A stretch of 64,000 nucleotides of DNA. Origin: Entamoeba invadens IP1. Lineage: Eukaryota > Evosea > Mastigamoebida > Endamoebidae. The stretch spans positions 822,510 to 886,509 of the forward strand of contig NW_004440189.1 of assembly GCF_000330505.1 (NCBI RefSeq), read 5' to 3'. Of this stretch, positions 54,077 through 64,000 are shown one piece after another. Position 1 is the stretch's first letter. Each line of letters begins with the position of its first letter. Position numbers and translations under genes: made by a program. Below the pieces are notes generated by a model. That model ran no database searches, was not told the DNA's origin, and saw only the letters and a program-made list of their open reading frames with translations.

Positions 54077-55672
54077 ATGGAGAACATCCTCGAGAAGGAC
54101 GTGCTGAAGTATTTTCAAGACTTCCCAGAGGGAGCGTATCGAGTCATTTATCAAACTAAATGGAGTAGTTCGGGGATCTTTCGATTGTTGCCATCACTAT
54201 GCCAATCACTTCTACTCCGACTCGTCTTTTTGTCGTCGACCATTGACTTACCCACTGTAGAAAAACAATTTACGATAACTAAACAAGAGATCATACACGT
54301 CCTCTCTTTGCTCGAAAGCGTCAAAATTATTAAGAAAGTGATGATCAATGGGAAGACCCAATTCCAAATGAACGCGGACTTCCAAACCCATTTGAAGGAA
54401 TCTATTCTTGGCCCAATGGTGCCAAACTATGTTGTAAGCGACTGCAATTTCAGTGTTAAGGATGCTCTGATCAAAAAAGCTTCACTGAATAACGCGGTGA
54501 AGATGTTTGAGGACTTTTTAATGAAATTACTGACATTCAATGAGTCCCACAATTTACCCAAATCGGCGTTTGAACTCTTCAAAGACCTTGAACTTGTCAA
54601 TGACGCGGGTTCACAAATTACAAGAAAGGGGTACCAATTCTTGTTCCAAGAGACAAAGACACAGATTTGGATTCTGATGCTGAGCATCTTTGGACCGGCA
54701 CAGAGGAAGAGAAGGATGGGGAAGTTGATCAACGAATTTTTCGAGTTGACTTATTTGGCTCCAGAGACATGTTACAATGCAGACCCATTCACAAAAATCT
54801 ATTCTGCAGCACCACTGATATTGTTTGATATGATGGGGATTATTGCGTATTCGAAAGAGAAGAACGCACTTGTTGTGACGCCGCTGATGTCTCTTTTAAG
54901 ATCAAATGCGCTTGTCCCGTCAGACTTGGTGACTAAACCAAGGACAATCACTGAGACGAATTACACAGTGTACATTTACACGGAGAGTTTCTTCCAAGTG
55001 AAGTTGTACTCGTTATTCATTCGACAGAATTTGCAATTAACCAATTTGTGTGTGGGGAGGATTACATATGATACTGTGACCGAAGCGTTTTTGAAGGGTA
55101 TCACCAACGAAATGCTTGTCAATTTTTTGCAACCGAATTTGCCAAAGAACATTCAGGCACAAATCGACTTGTGGAAACGAGAGTTAAATCGACTGAAAGA
55201 GGTGCGGGCGGTCAAATTTCGATTTTATGAGCCCGAACTTGAAGTGCAAAAGGAACTCTACCACTTGACCAAAAGTGAAGCAGAGAAGATGAAGGGAGTT
55301 GTCTTTTATAAAGAAGAAGAGTTGACCTTGTTTGTCAGGTATGACGTTGCAGAGAAAATCAAAGAGTTCTTGCGACGAAAGACTCGAGAAGAGAGTTTCA
55401 TCGCACGACTTCGAAAATCAGAGAGCGACGAGAAGAAGGAATCAAGAAGCTTTTCGTCATTCCCACAGCGTGGAATTAGTCGACAAGAACCTTCTAAATC
55501 CATTTCCCGCTCCGAGTCAAAGTCGTTCAAAGACCAGCGCTCAATTTCGCGACCAGATACTAAAAGACCGCCCATTTCAAACCCAGGTGTTAATAAGCGT
55601 CTTCCAGAACCAACTCAGATTAAGTCGGTGCCCACAAAGAAGAGTTATGTCTTATCAGACTCCGATGATTGA
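54077..55672 (+). CDS. TFIIH subunit p52 (GTF2H4/Tfb2)
   Basis: 531 residues, somewhat longer than the usual 460-510. The body follows the Tfb2 layout: N-terminal winged helices (VFLSSTIDLPTVEKQF), a central region with ITRKGYQFLFQETKTQIWILML, which is strongly diagnostic, and a C-terminal Tfb2 segment (FYEPELEVQKEL...) that pairs with p8/Tfb5. p52 anchors and stimulates the XPB helicase in transcription and nucleotide excision repair. About 85 residues of Ser/Arg-rich tail extend beyond the family. Intronless. Confidence 0.88.
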   Translation: MENILEKDVLKYFQDFPEGAYRVIYQTKWSSSGIFRLLPSLCQSLLLRLVFLSSTIDLPTVEKQFTITKQEIIHVLSLLESVKIIKKVMINGKTQFQMNADFQTHLKESILGPMVPNYVVSDCNFSVKDALIKKASLNNAVKMFEDFLMKLLTFNESHNLPKSAFELFKDLELVNDAGSQITRKGYQFLFQETKTQIWILMLSIFGPAQRKRRMGKLINEFFELTYLAPETCYNADPFTKIYSAAPLILFDMMGIIAYSKEKNALVVTPLMSLLRSNALVPSDLVTKPRTITETNYTVYIYTESFFQVKLYSLFIRQNLQLTNLCVGRITYDTVTEAFLKGITNEMLVNFLQPNLPKNIQAQIDLWKRELNRLKEVRAVKFRFYEPELEVQKELYHLTKSEAEKMKGVVFYKEEELTLFVRYDVAEKIKEFLRRKTREESFIARLRKSESDEKKESRSFSSFPQRGISRQEPSKSISRSESKSFKDQRSISRPDTKRPPISNPGVNKRLPEPTQIKSVPTKKSYVLSDSDD

Positions 55673-55809
55673 TTATTTTGTATGATATTTGATGGATCGT
55701 CTATTATTAATTATTTTACTATGACTTCTAGTTGTTTTTAAAAGATTCATTAAATATAATAAATAATTAATAATGTATAGTATATGGAATGGATGAACAA
55801 AAAAATGAA

Positions 55810-56403
55810 TTAGGCAGAAACAGGTTTTGGCTGAATCTCAGCAGGGGCAGTCTGGACTTGTTGTTCGACTTGTGGGACTTGTCTTGGGTTAAATTTACGC
55901 AATAACTCTCTGATCTTATCGTCACACAAACAGATGAAACCAGAGATGTTCATTTTGTCATCGACGTGGTTGAGCCCATTGGTGATTGATTGTATGGGGT
56001 GGAAGTTGTGATAAATGTCCTCTGATTTTGAGAGTGCAAGAATGTAACACAAGACACAGTACTCCGTGAAATGGGTTTTCTCGTCAATTGATTTGAGTCT
56101 CTCGACAATATCATTGAGGGACGCCCACTTTGATGCAATTTGAACGACTTCTTCTTCAGTGATGACTTTCTCTGGAAGGTGTTCCATATCGACAACAACA
56201 TTGGACCCATTCATTAACGCACCATTCAACAACAAAGCTTTTTGAGCAGAGTCAGCTGTCTTATACACCACTTTGGCAGATGAAGTCTCGTGGTCAATCA
56301 CGACTTTCTCAATCTCACCAGCAAGACCAAATAATCTTTGCAAGTCTTCTTCTTTAGTTTCCGGGCAAATAGAGTTGATAACTATAGTGTTTGTTGAAGC
56401 CAT
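55810..56403 (-). CDS. RRM-domain protein
   Basis: 197 residues. One N-terminal RRM (about 5-78) has the RNP2-like TIVINSI and an RNP1 position with SSAKVVYK; the RNP1 aromatics are weak, so RNA binding may be altered. A helical region of about 90 residues follows and then a Gln/Pro tail. The function is not identifiable. The gene is convergent with TFIIH p52, with about 140 bases between the stops. Confidence 0.7.
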   Translation of the reverse strand: MASTNTIVINSICPETKEEDLQRLFGLAGEIEKVVIDHETSSAKVVYKTADSAQKALLLNGALMNGSNVVVDMEHLPEKVITEEEVVQIASKWASLNDIVERLKSIDEKTHFTEYCVLCYILALSKSEDIYHNFHPIQSITNGLNHVDDKMNISGFICLCDDKIRELLRKFNPRQVPQVEQQVQTAPAEIQPKPVSA

Positions 56404-57147
56404 TTGATGTTATCAAGATTGGGGAAATCTTTTTATAGGCAGTTGAGTGCCTTGATTTTATTTGACATTCATTCCTCATGACGTTTTTAAACCAAGTCGT
56501 AACTACATTAATTCGGCATCTTTTTTCATGTGGTAAACCATTCCAATACTATTTCTTTCCTGCATTTTTTCACTCTTTTGTTTTGTGTTATTCCAAAAGT
56601 GCTTTTTTGCGGACTTTATGAGATATAAAAAAGATAATATAAACGTTTTTAAAAGAAAAGTAATAAAAAATAGTTTTTATACAAAAAACCAATATCATTT
56701 TTTGTTTTTGCCTTTGTTTTTTCGTTTTGTCATGTTTAATGATTAATGAAAATTTGTTCTAATATAGTTCAGTATTAACTAGTTAACTATTATTAATAAT
56801 TAATTATTTTTCTTATAAAAAGTAATAAATACAATCCAATTGTTTATATTTTTATAATTATAATTATTATTACTAATGAGAAAACAAAGAAATGTTATTT
56901 TATAACTATTATAAACTAAATATTATTAATATAATTATTAATAATTATTAATAATTAAATTATAAATATCTATAAATATAATAAAAATAAAAATTATTCA
57001 AATCCATATTACAACCATAGATTCAAACCATAAATACAACTTATAAATAGACTAACCAATACATAGTAATATAATAATCTATAATTTAATAATAGAAATG
57101 AAGATAAAAATAAGAAGAGTGTGATATAAAAAATTGATTAAACAAAG
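56404..57147. other. AT-rich spacer
   Basis: About 740 bases upstream of the RRM gene and downstream of the INCENP-like gene, very A/T-rich. No gene was seen. Confidence 0.5.
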
Positions 57148-58275
57148 TCAGTGTTTTTTAATGAATTTCGAGTCATCCCAAGCAAGTGATTTATTTCTTG
57201 AGTCTGCCTTCACGCGCTGTTCTTTTGGAACGAACCGCATCAAACTAATTGCTGAGAGAGGAGAAACGCCAAACACATTAACAGGATCTACACGAGCGTT
57301 TTGATTCATGATTGGCGTCAAGTTGCCATGTTCGACCCATTTTTGTCTTTGATTTGTTTTATCGGACCTCCTCTTATCTTGGTCGTCCTCTTCCGAACCA
57401 TCAGATTTATAATCAGTGATTGGATAATCATTATCTTGTATTTCTACCTTCTCCTTTTCTTTGATTGCCAAGTCTTTAAGGAAGTGCATTGATTTTGTTT
57501 GTGTGAGAGGGGTTGATACATGTTGTTTCTTCACTTTAGTGATTTGTTTGTCCAACGCGTCTCCATTAAACGGTGTTGTCTCGGTGTTAATATTAGTAAT
57601 AATTTCCGGTTGAGTTTCTTTCTCGTCTGATTTCCTCCGCAGCGGACTGAGTTTTTCATTCTTTGTATTTGTACTGGGGGTGACTTGAGGAATTGGTGAT
57701 ATCGGCATTTTAATCTTTTTTTGATGTTCCACTTCACTCGACAAATCAGGAAAGAGTTGTTCCGTTGAAACTCCTTTCACAAGACTTGGCATCCCTCTCA
57801 CCAATTTTTTCGTTGGTGACTTCCTCTTTAAATTTCCATACTTCTTCTTAGTTTTTGGTGCTTGAAGTTGAGGCGTAATCAACGTTTTTGGTTTTTTCTC
57901 TTCATTTTCTTTGTTCAATGATTTTTGTAACTCCGCTGCGACATTACAGTCGCTTTGATCATCATACTGAAGTACTGTTTTATCGGCATCGTCCATTTCC
58001 ATTTGTTGTGTTGGGTTACCGATATCATTCTCTTCATAATTCGTCTGAAACGCTGTATTTTGGTTTTCCTGTTGCAATACATTTGAATTGACAACGTCCA
58101 TGGGAGGTAATGGATAGTTGTTGTTGAAGGAGATAAACACGAGTTTATGTATTGGGGATTGGATAACGATTGGGGTGACACGATCTGGTAATGATAAAGG
58201 ATCAATAATAGTTATAAACCGACTTTCAGGTGGAATACCGATATAGTCCCTTTGGAAATTGCTAGGCCCTTCCAT
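57148..58275 (-). CDS. INCENP-like chromosomal passenger protein (candidate)
   Basis: 375 residues from the ATG at 58275. Upstream in-frame sequence to 58497 is poly-basic and lacks an ATG, so it is treated as leader. Most of the protein is disordered and rich in Lys, Ser, Pro and Gln. The last 64 residues match the IN-box build: KWVEHGNLTPIMNQ, then DPVNVFG near 330-336, a leucine/methionine run, and finally NKSLAW near 361-366, which sits where INCENP has its TSS phosphorylation motif before a Trp. The IN-box binds and activates Aurora kinase at centromeres and the spindle midzone. The assignment rests on this C-terminal pattern only. Confidence 0.5.
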   Translation of the reverse strand: MEGPSNFQRDYIGIPPESRFITIIDPLSLPDRVTPIVIQSPIHKLVFISFNNNYPLPPMDVVNSNVLQQENQNTAFQTNYEENDIGNPTQQMEMDDADKTVLQYDDQSDCNVAAELQKSLNKENEEKKPKTLITPQLQAPKTKKKYGNLKRKSPTKKLVRGMPSLVKGVSTEQLFPDLSSEVEHQKKIKMPISPIPQVTPSTNTKNEKLSPLRRKSDEKETQPEIITNINTETTPFNGDALDKQITKVKKQHVSTPLTQTKSMHFLKDLAIKEKEKVEIQDNDYPITDYKSDGSEEDDQDKRRSDKTNQRQKWVEHGNLTPIMNQNARVDPVNVFGVSPLSAISLMRFVPKEQRVKADSRNKSLAWDDSKFIKKH

Positions 58276-58771
58276 CGGTTTGCTTTTTTTGTTCCTTATC
58301 ACAAAAGAAAAAAGTCTTGAAAAGGATGAATTGCTGTTTTTTGTTTTCTTTTTTTTCCTTCTGAATTTTTTTCTTTTTCGGTGGCGTTTTTCGCTTTTTT
58401 TTGGTCCTGTTCTCAGGCTCTTTTTTTTAACGCTTTTTGTATTAGAATAAATACTATATTTAACTATTAATATATAAGTTCTTGTCAATCTGAGCAATTA
58501 AACTCGGCAAAAGTGGGTTTAGATTGAAAATAATAACAAAAACTATTTTTTGAGTCTTTTTTCGGTTCAATAATGCTTAAATTGATTTTCAGTCACTTTG
58601 CTTTGCCAAAAAAACAGAATTAAAATGAAAACCATATAAAAATAGATATTTTATCTATATTTATAGTTCATCGAAGTCATTCACGCATTTATAGCATTTT
58701 ATACTAATCAACATAAGAATATGAAGGGTTCTTTGAATTGAATGTCCCTGTAAAGCATCTCACTAAAATAA

Positions 58772-60487
58772 ATGCAGAATGGCATTCTGAAACGAGTGCT
58801 GAGCTCATTGCAGTCTTTTTATTCATACCACACATACTATACACTTTTTATGTCTTTCTTAGTTGCAGTTGTCACATATTACTTTGAAAGAGACTATTCA
58901 CAAATAACAATTCTCCAAGCAATGTTTTTGGGAATCACTACGGCGACAGACACTGGGCTGCTCACATTTGATTTTTCTGTGGTTTGTTGTTTTTTCCATA
59001 ACAAAATATTAGTGAAATAACACGCAGACGACTCTTCAAACACAAGTTGTTGTCTGTTTTGCTTCTGAAATCTGCGGAGTCATGTTTGCTTCAACAATAG
59101 TACCATCATTGTGTCGATACTACCGACTTTATAATATAGCACATCAACTCCAAAAGGAAAAAAAGTATCAACAGAGTAATGGAGGTGTCATGGACTTCAG
59201 TTCGAGTGAAGACATTGAAGATGATAAGACCATTACCATACAAGATGAAACATTTGTTGTTATCACAAGTGAAATGGAGCCTCTAGTCTTCGATTATGAA
59301 CTTGAACTGAAATCGCTCAAGTACTTCATTTATGTACAATTGTTCTACACAACGTTTTTCAAACTAGTTGGGTTTATATGCATTCTGATAGCAACGTATA
59401 CGGATGACACAATAGTTGCATACCTCAAAGTTTGTTTGAATGAGTTTTTAATAATTAATAATTGTTAATTAATTAAGTAACAACAATTGACGTTATAAGG
59501 GTCAACAAGTCAATGGGTTGTGGTTCTCGTTGTTCACGACAATCTCTGCATTTAACAATTTGGGATTAACCATCAACCAAGACTCACTCATGCCATTCAA
59601 CCACAATTACCCAATTATACTCGCGTGCGTATTTTTGAACGCAACGGGAAACATTATGATACCAATCATGACACGATGGATTGTTTTCTGTCTCCACAGG
59701 ATATTCGAGAAAAAGTCGAAGACGGAGCCAATGGGAATGTCAAATCAGCCGTTATTATACATCTTAAAGGCCCCAACAAGGATGTCCCTTTACTTCTTTT
59801 CATCAACACAGACGAAACTGCTTTTTGTTGTGCAGCTCTTCTTGATGTTCCTCCAAACTTCGTTCTTCTGTTTGTTATACTCGAAAAATGATATCCAGCC
59901 TTTTCTTATTGGATTTGCACATTCCTCGTTTACAAGAACAGCGGGGTTTGCTGCAGTAAATCCGAAAGAACTCTGGCCACCTGTGTTATTCACATACATG
60001 CTATCAATGTATGTTGCTAACTATCCCGTTGTCATTTTAAGAAAGATCAGAGACGACGAAGTCAATTTGTCAAGTGGGTTGGCACAACTTCAAACAAACG
60101 TGGGGACCATCTTTAATTATGTGAAAGATATGTTCTTCAATCATACAGTGTTTGTTATTAGAGTGATAATGGATTCGACTAAGATGTAGATGGGTATATG
60201 TATTCTCTTTACTTGTTATGTGGTCATACACAACGAATCACCAACACGACGCAGAACCGGCTCAAGTCACACTCGATGTGTTGTTTGAAGTATCTTCTGC
60301 TATTGGAACAGTTGGGATGTCACTTGGATCAAACAAATTACCGTGTAGTTTTTCTGCTGATTTAACACCAGTAGGCCAGTGTTTCATCTGTATTTTAATG
60401 ATACTCGGAAGACACCGCGGATTTCCAACACAGAGTTACCCACTTGATTATTATAAGTATTGGAAAAATAGAAAAGTGTTTTCTTAA
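58772..60487 (+). CDS. Trk/HKT-type potassium transporter
   Basis: Four exons, 58772-58981, 59028-59429, 59500-60149 and 60190-60487, give 519 residues. The introns are 46, 70 and 40 nt with GTTTGT donors, and frame is kept at every join. The four pore-loop segments are visible: ATDTGLLT, FNNLGLT, TRTAGFAAVN and AIGTVGMSLG, followed by LMILGRHRGFPT. The glycines of the K+ filter are retained in loops 1-4. A cytosolic acidic insert lies after the first repeat (about 95-120). It should move potassium, perhaps with sodium, at a membrane. Confidence 0.85.
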
Positions 60488-60932
60488 TTATATAATTGAA
60501 ACATTACATGAGTTTTATTTTATTATAAAATTCATTTTTTATTAAACTTTTTTCTCTTTAAAAACTTAATGTTTTTGTAATGTAATTCTTTGTGTGATAT
60601 CTTAAAAACGTTTTTTCAAGTGAGGCAAAAGTGTTGAAACTATCACAAAAACATGGAAACTCAATTTCAGTTTTCAATTTTTAAACATTATTATATTATT
60701 GTTACTTAATCAAATTTTAATACACTTGTTTTCTTGTTTATTTAATCATAATTTTATAAACTTTATATTTATTTAATATTATTTTATATAATAAAATTAC
60801 AATATCAGTCTAGTTAAAGCATATAAAGAATACAACAGGCATAACAAACTATTGTTATAGTTTATTTTTTAATAATATAACACATTATTATATATAGTTT
60901 ATTAAGTTTTAATAATAAGTTCTTATTATAGC
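60488..60932. other. AT-rich spacer before the transposon
   Basis: About 440 A/T-rich bases between the potassium transporter and the first transposon box. No gene was seen. Confidence 0.5.
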
Positions 60933-60999
60933 TGTTCGGCGACTTTTGAGTTTCCTAAAAAGTCGCCGACTTTTTAGTCATATCGAAAGTCGCTGACCT
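60933..60999. repeat. three near-palindromic GTCGCCGAC-type boxes at 27-bp spacing
   Basis: Boxes at 60933-60945, 60960-60972 and 60987-60999 have centres at 60939, 60966 and 60993, exactly 27 bp apart. The middle one, AAGTCGCCGACTT, is a 13-bp palindrome around one base; the outer two are imperfect copies. A fourth copy (AAGTCGGCGACTT) is at 63977-63989 near the right end of the same element. CGGCGACTTTT at 60937-60947 and AAAAGTCGCCG at 60958-60968 also form an 11-bp hairpin. They look like terminal transposase-binding sites. Confidence 0.75.
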
Positions 61000-61257
61000 A
61001 TATTTATAATTTAAATACAATAAAATTTACTTATAAAAAAGATAAATTAATCAATATTAAAACTATTTTAAAATCATTAAATAATTATTTAAAATAACTA
61101 TAAAAAAATAAAAAAGAAAATAAAAATTAATGAATAATAATAGTGATTTTGTGAGAAAAAGAAACAAAAGGCAAAAAGTAAATAAGTAAAAGTTCATTTT
61201 GCCACAAAAAAACAAACTTGAGATTAAAATGAAACTCAAAAATAATCTTACAATTAC

Positions 61258-63708
61258 ATGAGCACCACACCTCTACGTTTTCTACACACGTTTTCTTCTC
61301 ATGTCAATCAAGAAGCTAATATGCACACAAATCACCCACCACTCAAACGAACGATAAAGAAAGGAACAAGAAATAACAAAAAGAAAATAAAAAGAAACGT
61401 CAAATCAACTCAATATATGGAGGAAGTATCTATACAACAAATTACTACAAATCAACTGATATTATAAACAACACAAGGTGAAGTTAATCAGTTGACACAA
61501 CGGTCTTTAACTAACTCTTAAAATAACAGCCAATCAACACATATTGCACAAAGTCAACAGAGTGTCAATTTAATTCCACAGACCCTTCACATACAACAAA
61601 TATTTCAACACCAGAATATTCAAAACACTCATATCATTAACCCTGATAATTCGATACACAATTCACAGTATAATGAAGCTACACAAACAACATACCAAAC
61701 AACTGAACATCATCAACCACTTTTGACCATGGTCGAAACTCAGAAACAACCATCACGTAACAACACTTTAATTGCATTGCAAAGATCATTAATTGTCAAT
61801 GAGGAAGAATTTGAAGAATATCACACGGGAGACACACCAACAAGACAGCGTCGTCGAAGTGAAAATGAAATTGATTATAACGCAGAAATAACAATAGAAT
61901 CCATATACCCAACAAAACCCACTTCCAATGAAAAACGTTTAAATTATCCAATAAAAGTGTTTTTAAAACATACATTATCAACAATTGTTGATTTAACAGG
62001 ATTCACAAATGATGAATTTGACGATATTTTCGATATAATACTATACAATGGAAGATGGGACGCTGTAAACAGAAAATATGTTAAACAATGAATTGATTTA
62101 AATATACTTTCAGTAAACGAAAATCAAATTTTGAATTCAATAAAAATTATTTTTATTGCTACTTACATTTCTCAAACAAGCATTTGATTACAAAACATTA
62201 TATGATATATTTGATTATAGAAAAAGAAGCAACATTTCAGATGAAAAACAGATTTGTAAAAATTCAAAAATTAGTTTTATTTCGAGAAATTTAGAAAGAT
62301 CATATTTACTTTTTGCAGTAAAAATGAAAAGGATTTTATTGAAAGTTTAAATTGTATTCCCCAAAAACTTCGTGTAAATTTGGCAACAGGCAGAAGTCAA
62401 GATTATTTAAGGTTTATTCCTCAACTTGAACATTCATTTTACATCGTTGATGGAAGAGACCAAATGATTTCAACACAACTAAAAACATCAGAAAATGAAC
62501 GCAAAGTAAAGGATGGTAGATATTTTACATTTAAACATCATTGTAGTGTGCTCAAAACAGAAGTTTATGTTAACTGTGATGGAATGGCTGTTAAAGTGTC
62601 AATAACTCAACAATGCGCAACAAACGATTTAACTGTCTACAAGTGTAATTGGGATCCCAGTTTTGTTGTGGAAAATGAATGGGTACTTGCAGATAGTGGA
62701 TACAGAGGAGTCGGACAAACTTTGATACCTTATCCCAAAACTGGAAAAAACGAACAAATTGTATTAACAGAAGATTATTTGATCAATATTAGTCTAATGA
62801 TGAATGGTTCTGAACATAGATTGAGAATTAGAGGAAACTTCGAAGGAACTTTAAAAAACAATGTATTTAAAGGAGGTGTAAGTGGTTCTGTTGTCGAAAT
62901 AGTTCACTTTGATACGGAAACAGTGCAGGAAATAGAACTATACACGTTGTTCAGACAAGTTGACGTGACAGAAAGAGATGCCAAATGTAGGGTGTGTTGC
63001 ACTACAACTTTTGAAACAAATTTTGAGGATGTTTCAAACTCAACATATCAAATCTTGGGCGTGCTCGAAGTTTCGAATGTTGAGTTTATTATTGATTCGA
63101 ACCATTTTGAATGTGAGCGGGGCACAATTGAATGTGAATCAATGATGTTATTAACAAAAGTAGACAATTCACTTATTAAAGCGTACAATGTAGTTCACTC
63201 AAGTGTCAGAATTCTCGTTGAAAATCATTTTGGTCGACTGATAATATTATTTAAGTTGATGAGAAACAAATACGGGCTATTAAAAAGAGATTATGAGTCT
63301 CTACTCAATATTGCTCATTCACTTTGTAATTACCACATATCAAAAAAGCCGTTAAGAAAGTTTCCTTTTTATCTCTTCAAAAGAATGGCAGATGGAGATT
63401 ATTCGACCCCTGTTGGAACAACCCCAATTCAACTCCCACGAATTGCTGGAGAAATTGTGTCAAAATTGAGTGGAGAGTATCATAGAGCAAAACAAGTTCA
63501 CAACGAAAACAATTTAAGACAATACAATTCAATAAACGAATTTCTGGGTGTTCGAAATTCTTCAAGAGCAATTCAACAAATAGTAATTCCAACTGAACCA
63601 CATTCTTCAACTACAAATGAGTTGGTTGATGATGCCACATCATTACTGAGACCTTTTCCGTGTGGAGAAGTGGGAGAAATCATTTTTTTCAGAAAGTTTA
63701 ATGAATGA
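61258..63708 (+). pseudogene. transposase gene of a PIF/Harbinger-like element, broken by stops and frameshifts
   Basis: The N-terminal part (61258-62091) is one frame, Gln/Asn-rich. It is broken by in-frame TAA codons at 61465 and 61534 and ends at a TGA (62089). Its end, DLTGFTNDEFDDIF, looks like the helix-turn-helix that precedes DDE_4 transposases. The frame then shifts near 62150 (TFLKQAFDYKTL continues the fold) and again near 62300. The catalytic half (to 63708) reads YIVDGRD, then LADSGYRG, then RILVENHFGR, consistent with the D-D-E triad. The catalytic half is otherwise uninterrupted for about 440 residues. This copy cannot make a full protein unless several introns or recoding events are assumed. 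Confidence 0.75.
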
Positions 63709-63976
63709 AATTAACGATGAAATTAACGATGAAATTGATTTTTGAAGAACGGCAATTTTGTTATTGTGGTGATCTTATTTTAAAATTTAAATTTTTTGAT
63801 TTTAATGATATTTAAATAAACTGTTGTTTATAATTGTATTTAAAAGTGTTTTTAAATTATAAAATTCTAATTGTTGTTATAATAATTATAACAACTTTTG
63901 ATAGAATTGTGCATATTTGATATTATAAAAATTATAGTAATACGAATTAATATCAATAGTTTTGTAGTTTGTTTAT

Positions 63977-63995
63977 AAGTCGGCGACTTTTGAGT
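63977..63995. repeat. right terminal box of the transposon
   Basis: AAGTCGGCGACTTTTGAGT is the inverted counterpart of the left terminal boxes. The 16 bases TCGGCGACTTTTGAGT also occur in direct orientation at 60936-60951. Only five bases remain before the window ends, so the boundary is open. Confidence 0.7.
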
Positions 63996-64000
63996 GCACT

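Larger units (their letters stand above)
60933..63995 (+). mobile_element. DDE-type DNA transposon (PIF/Harbinger-like), decayed
   Basis: The element runs from the left boxes to the right box close to the window end. Inverted termini are seen: CCTAAAAAGTCGCCGACTT at 60954-60972 matches the reverse complement of 63977-63995 at 17 of 19 positions. The right end probably continues past the window. Between them lies one broken transposase gene. Target-site duplications cannot be judged because the right flank is missing. Confidence 0.7.

Noticed and set aside
58276..58497. Lysine/arginine-rich N-terminal extension of the INCENP-like gene
   Set aside because: The frame is open but has no ATG, and the sequence is poly-A-like leader; the protein is taken to start at the ATG at 58275.
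61258..62091. Separate Gln-rich host gene before the transposase
   Set aside because: It contains in-frame stops, lies between the element termini, and its end matches the helix-turn-helix that normally precedes this transposase type.
1..64000. tRNA, rRNA, CRISPR arrays, prophage or operon-type structures
   Set aside because: None was recognised; spliced genes, AT-rich spacers and eukaryotic gene families exclude a bacterial reading. Short RNA genes could still have been missed by eye.

Overview
The window looks like nuclear DNA of an Entamoeba species, and Entamoeba invadens or a close relative is my best guess. The genes are compact and AT-rich, and very AT-rich spacers separate them. At least eighteen short introns (38-166 nt, mostly 40-95) can be inferred. 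Most of their donors read GTTTGT and they end in TAG, AAG or CAG. The gene content also fits Entamoeba: a transmembrane kinase of the TMK type, LRR-like lineage proteins, and many Ras/Rab/Rap regulators. The genus call is inference from content and intron style; the species cannot be proven from the sequence alone.

Layout. 1-6.5 kb: the 3' end of an acidic-tailed gene, a spliced pseudokinase, a LAS1-like pre-rRNA nuclease, a tail-anchored TBC Rab-GAP, and a TFIIIC90-like gene broken by a 100-N assembly gap. 6.5-14 kb: a TEX2-like SMP lipid-transfer protein with an SH3-ligand-like tail, a coiled-coil protein, a small PRA1-like membrane protein, a PP2C phosphatase and a four-exon amino-acid transporter. 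14-16 kb: four consecutive small minus-strand genes without clear homology, one with a possible FHA-like fold. 16.5-24.4 kb: importin alpha, two LRR-like proteins, the DEAD-box helicase DBP10 and ribosomal protein eL32. 24.6-30 kb: a PH-domain protein and a three-exon class I PI3-kinase. 30.5-34 kb: a LIM protein, SPO11 and a degenerate ARF-like GTPase. 34.5-43.4 kb: a transmembrane kinase, a RasGEF, a PH-AGC (Akt-like) kinase and an ENT nucleoside transporter. 43.4-45.4 kb holds no gene. 45.4-60.5 kb: a RapGAP, a coiled-coil protein, a large helical protein, QTRT2, MED31, TFIIH p52, an RRM protein, an INCENP-like protein and a Trk-type potassium transporter. 60.9-64 kb: a decayed DDE-type DNA transposon whose ends carry near-palindromic boxes at 27-bp spacing.

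Functional themes. A possible Ras-to-PI3K-to-Akt chain lies within about 15 kb: RasGEF, a PI3K with a Ras-binding-like segment, and a PH-AGC kinase. Other groups are ribosome biogenesis (LAS1, DBP10, eL32), transcription (TFIIIC90, MED31, TFIIH p52) and chromosome biology (SPO11, INCENP-like). The genes do not form operons. Adjacent genes are independent units in mixed orientation.

Limits. All product calls come from reading motifs by eye. Introns were inferred where reading frame and family alignment agreed, without transcript evidence. I saw no rRNA, CRISPR array or convincing tRNA, but short RNA genes could be missed.
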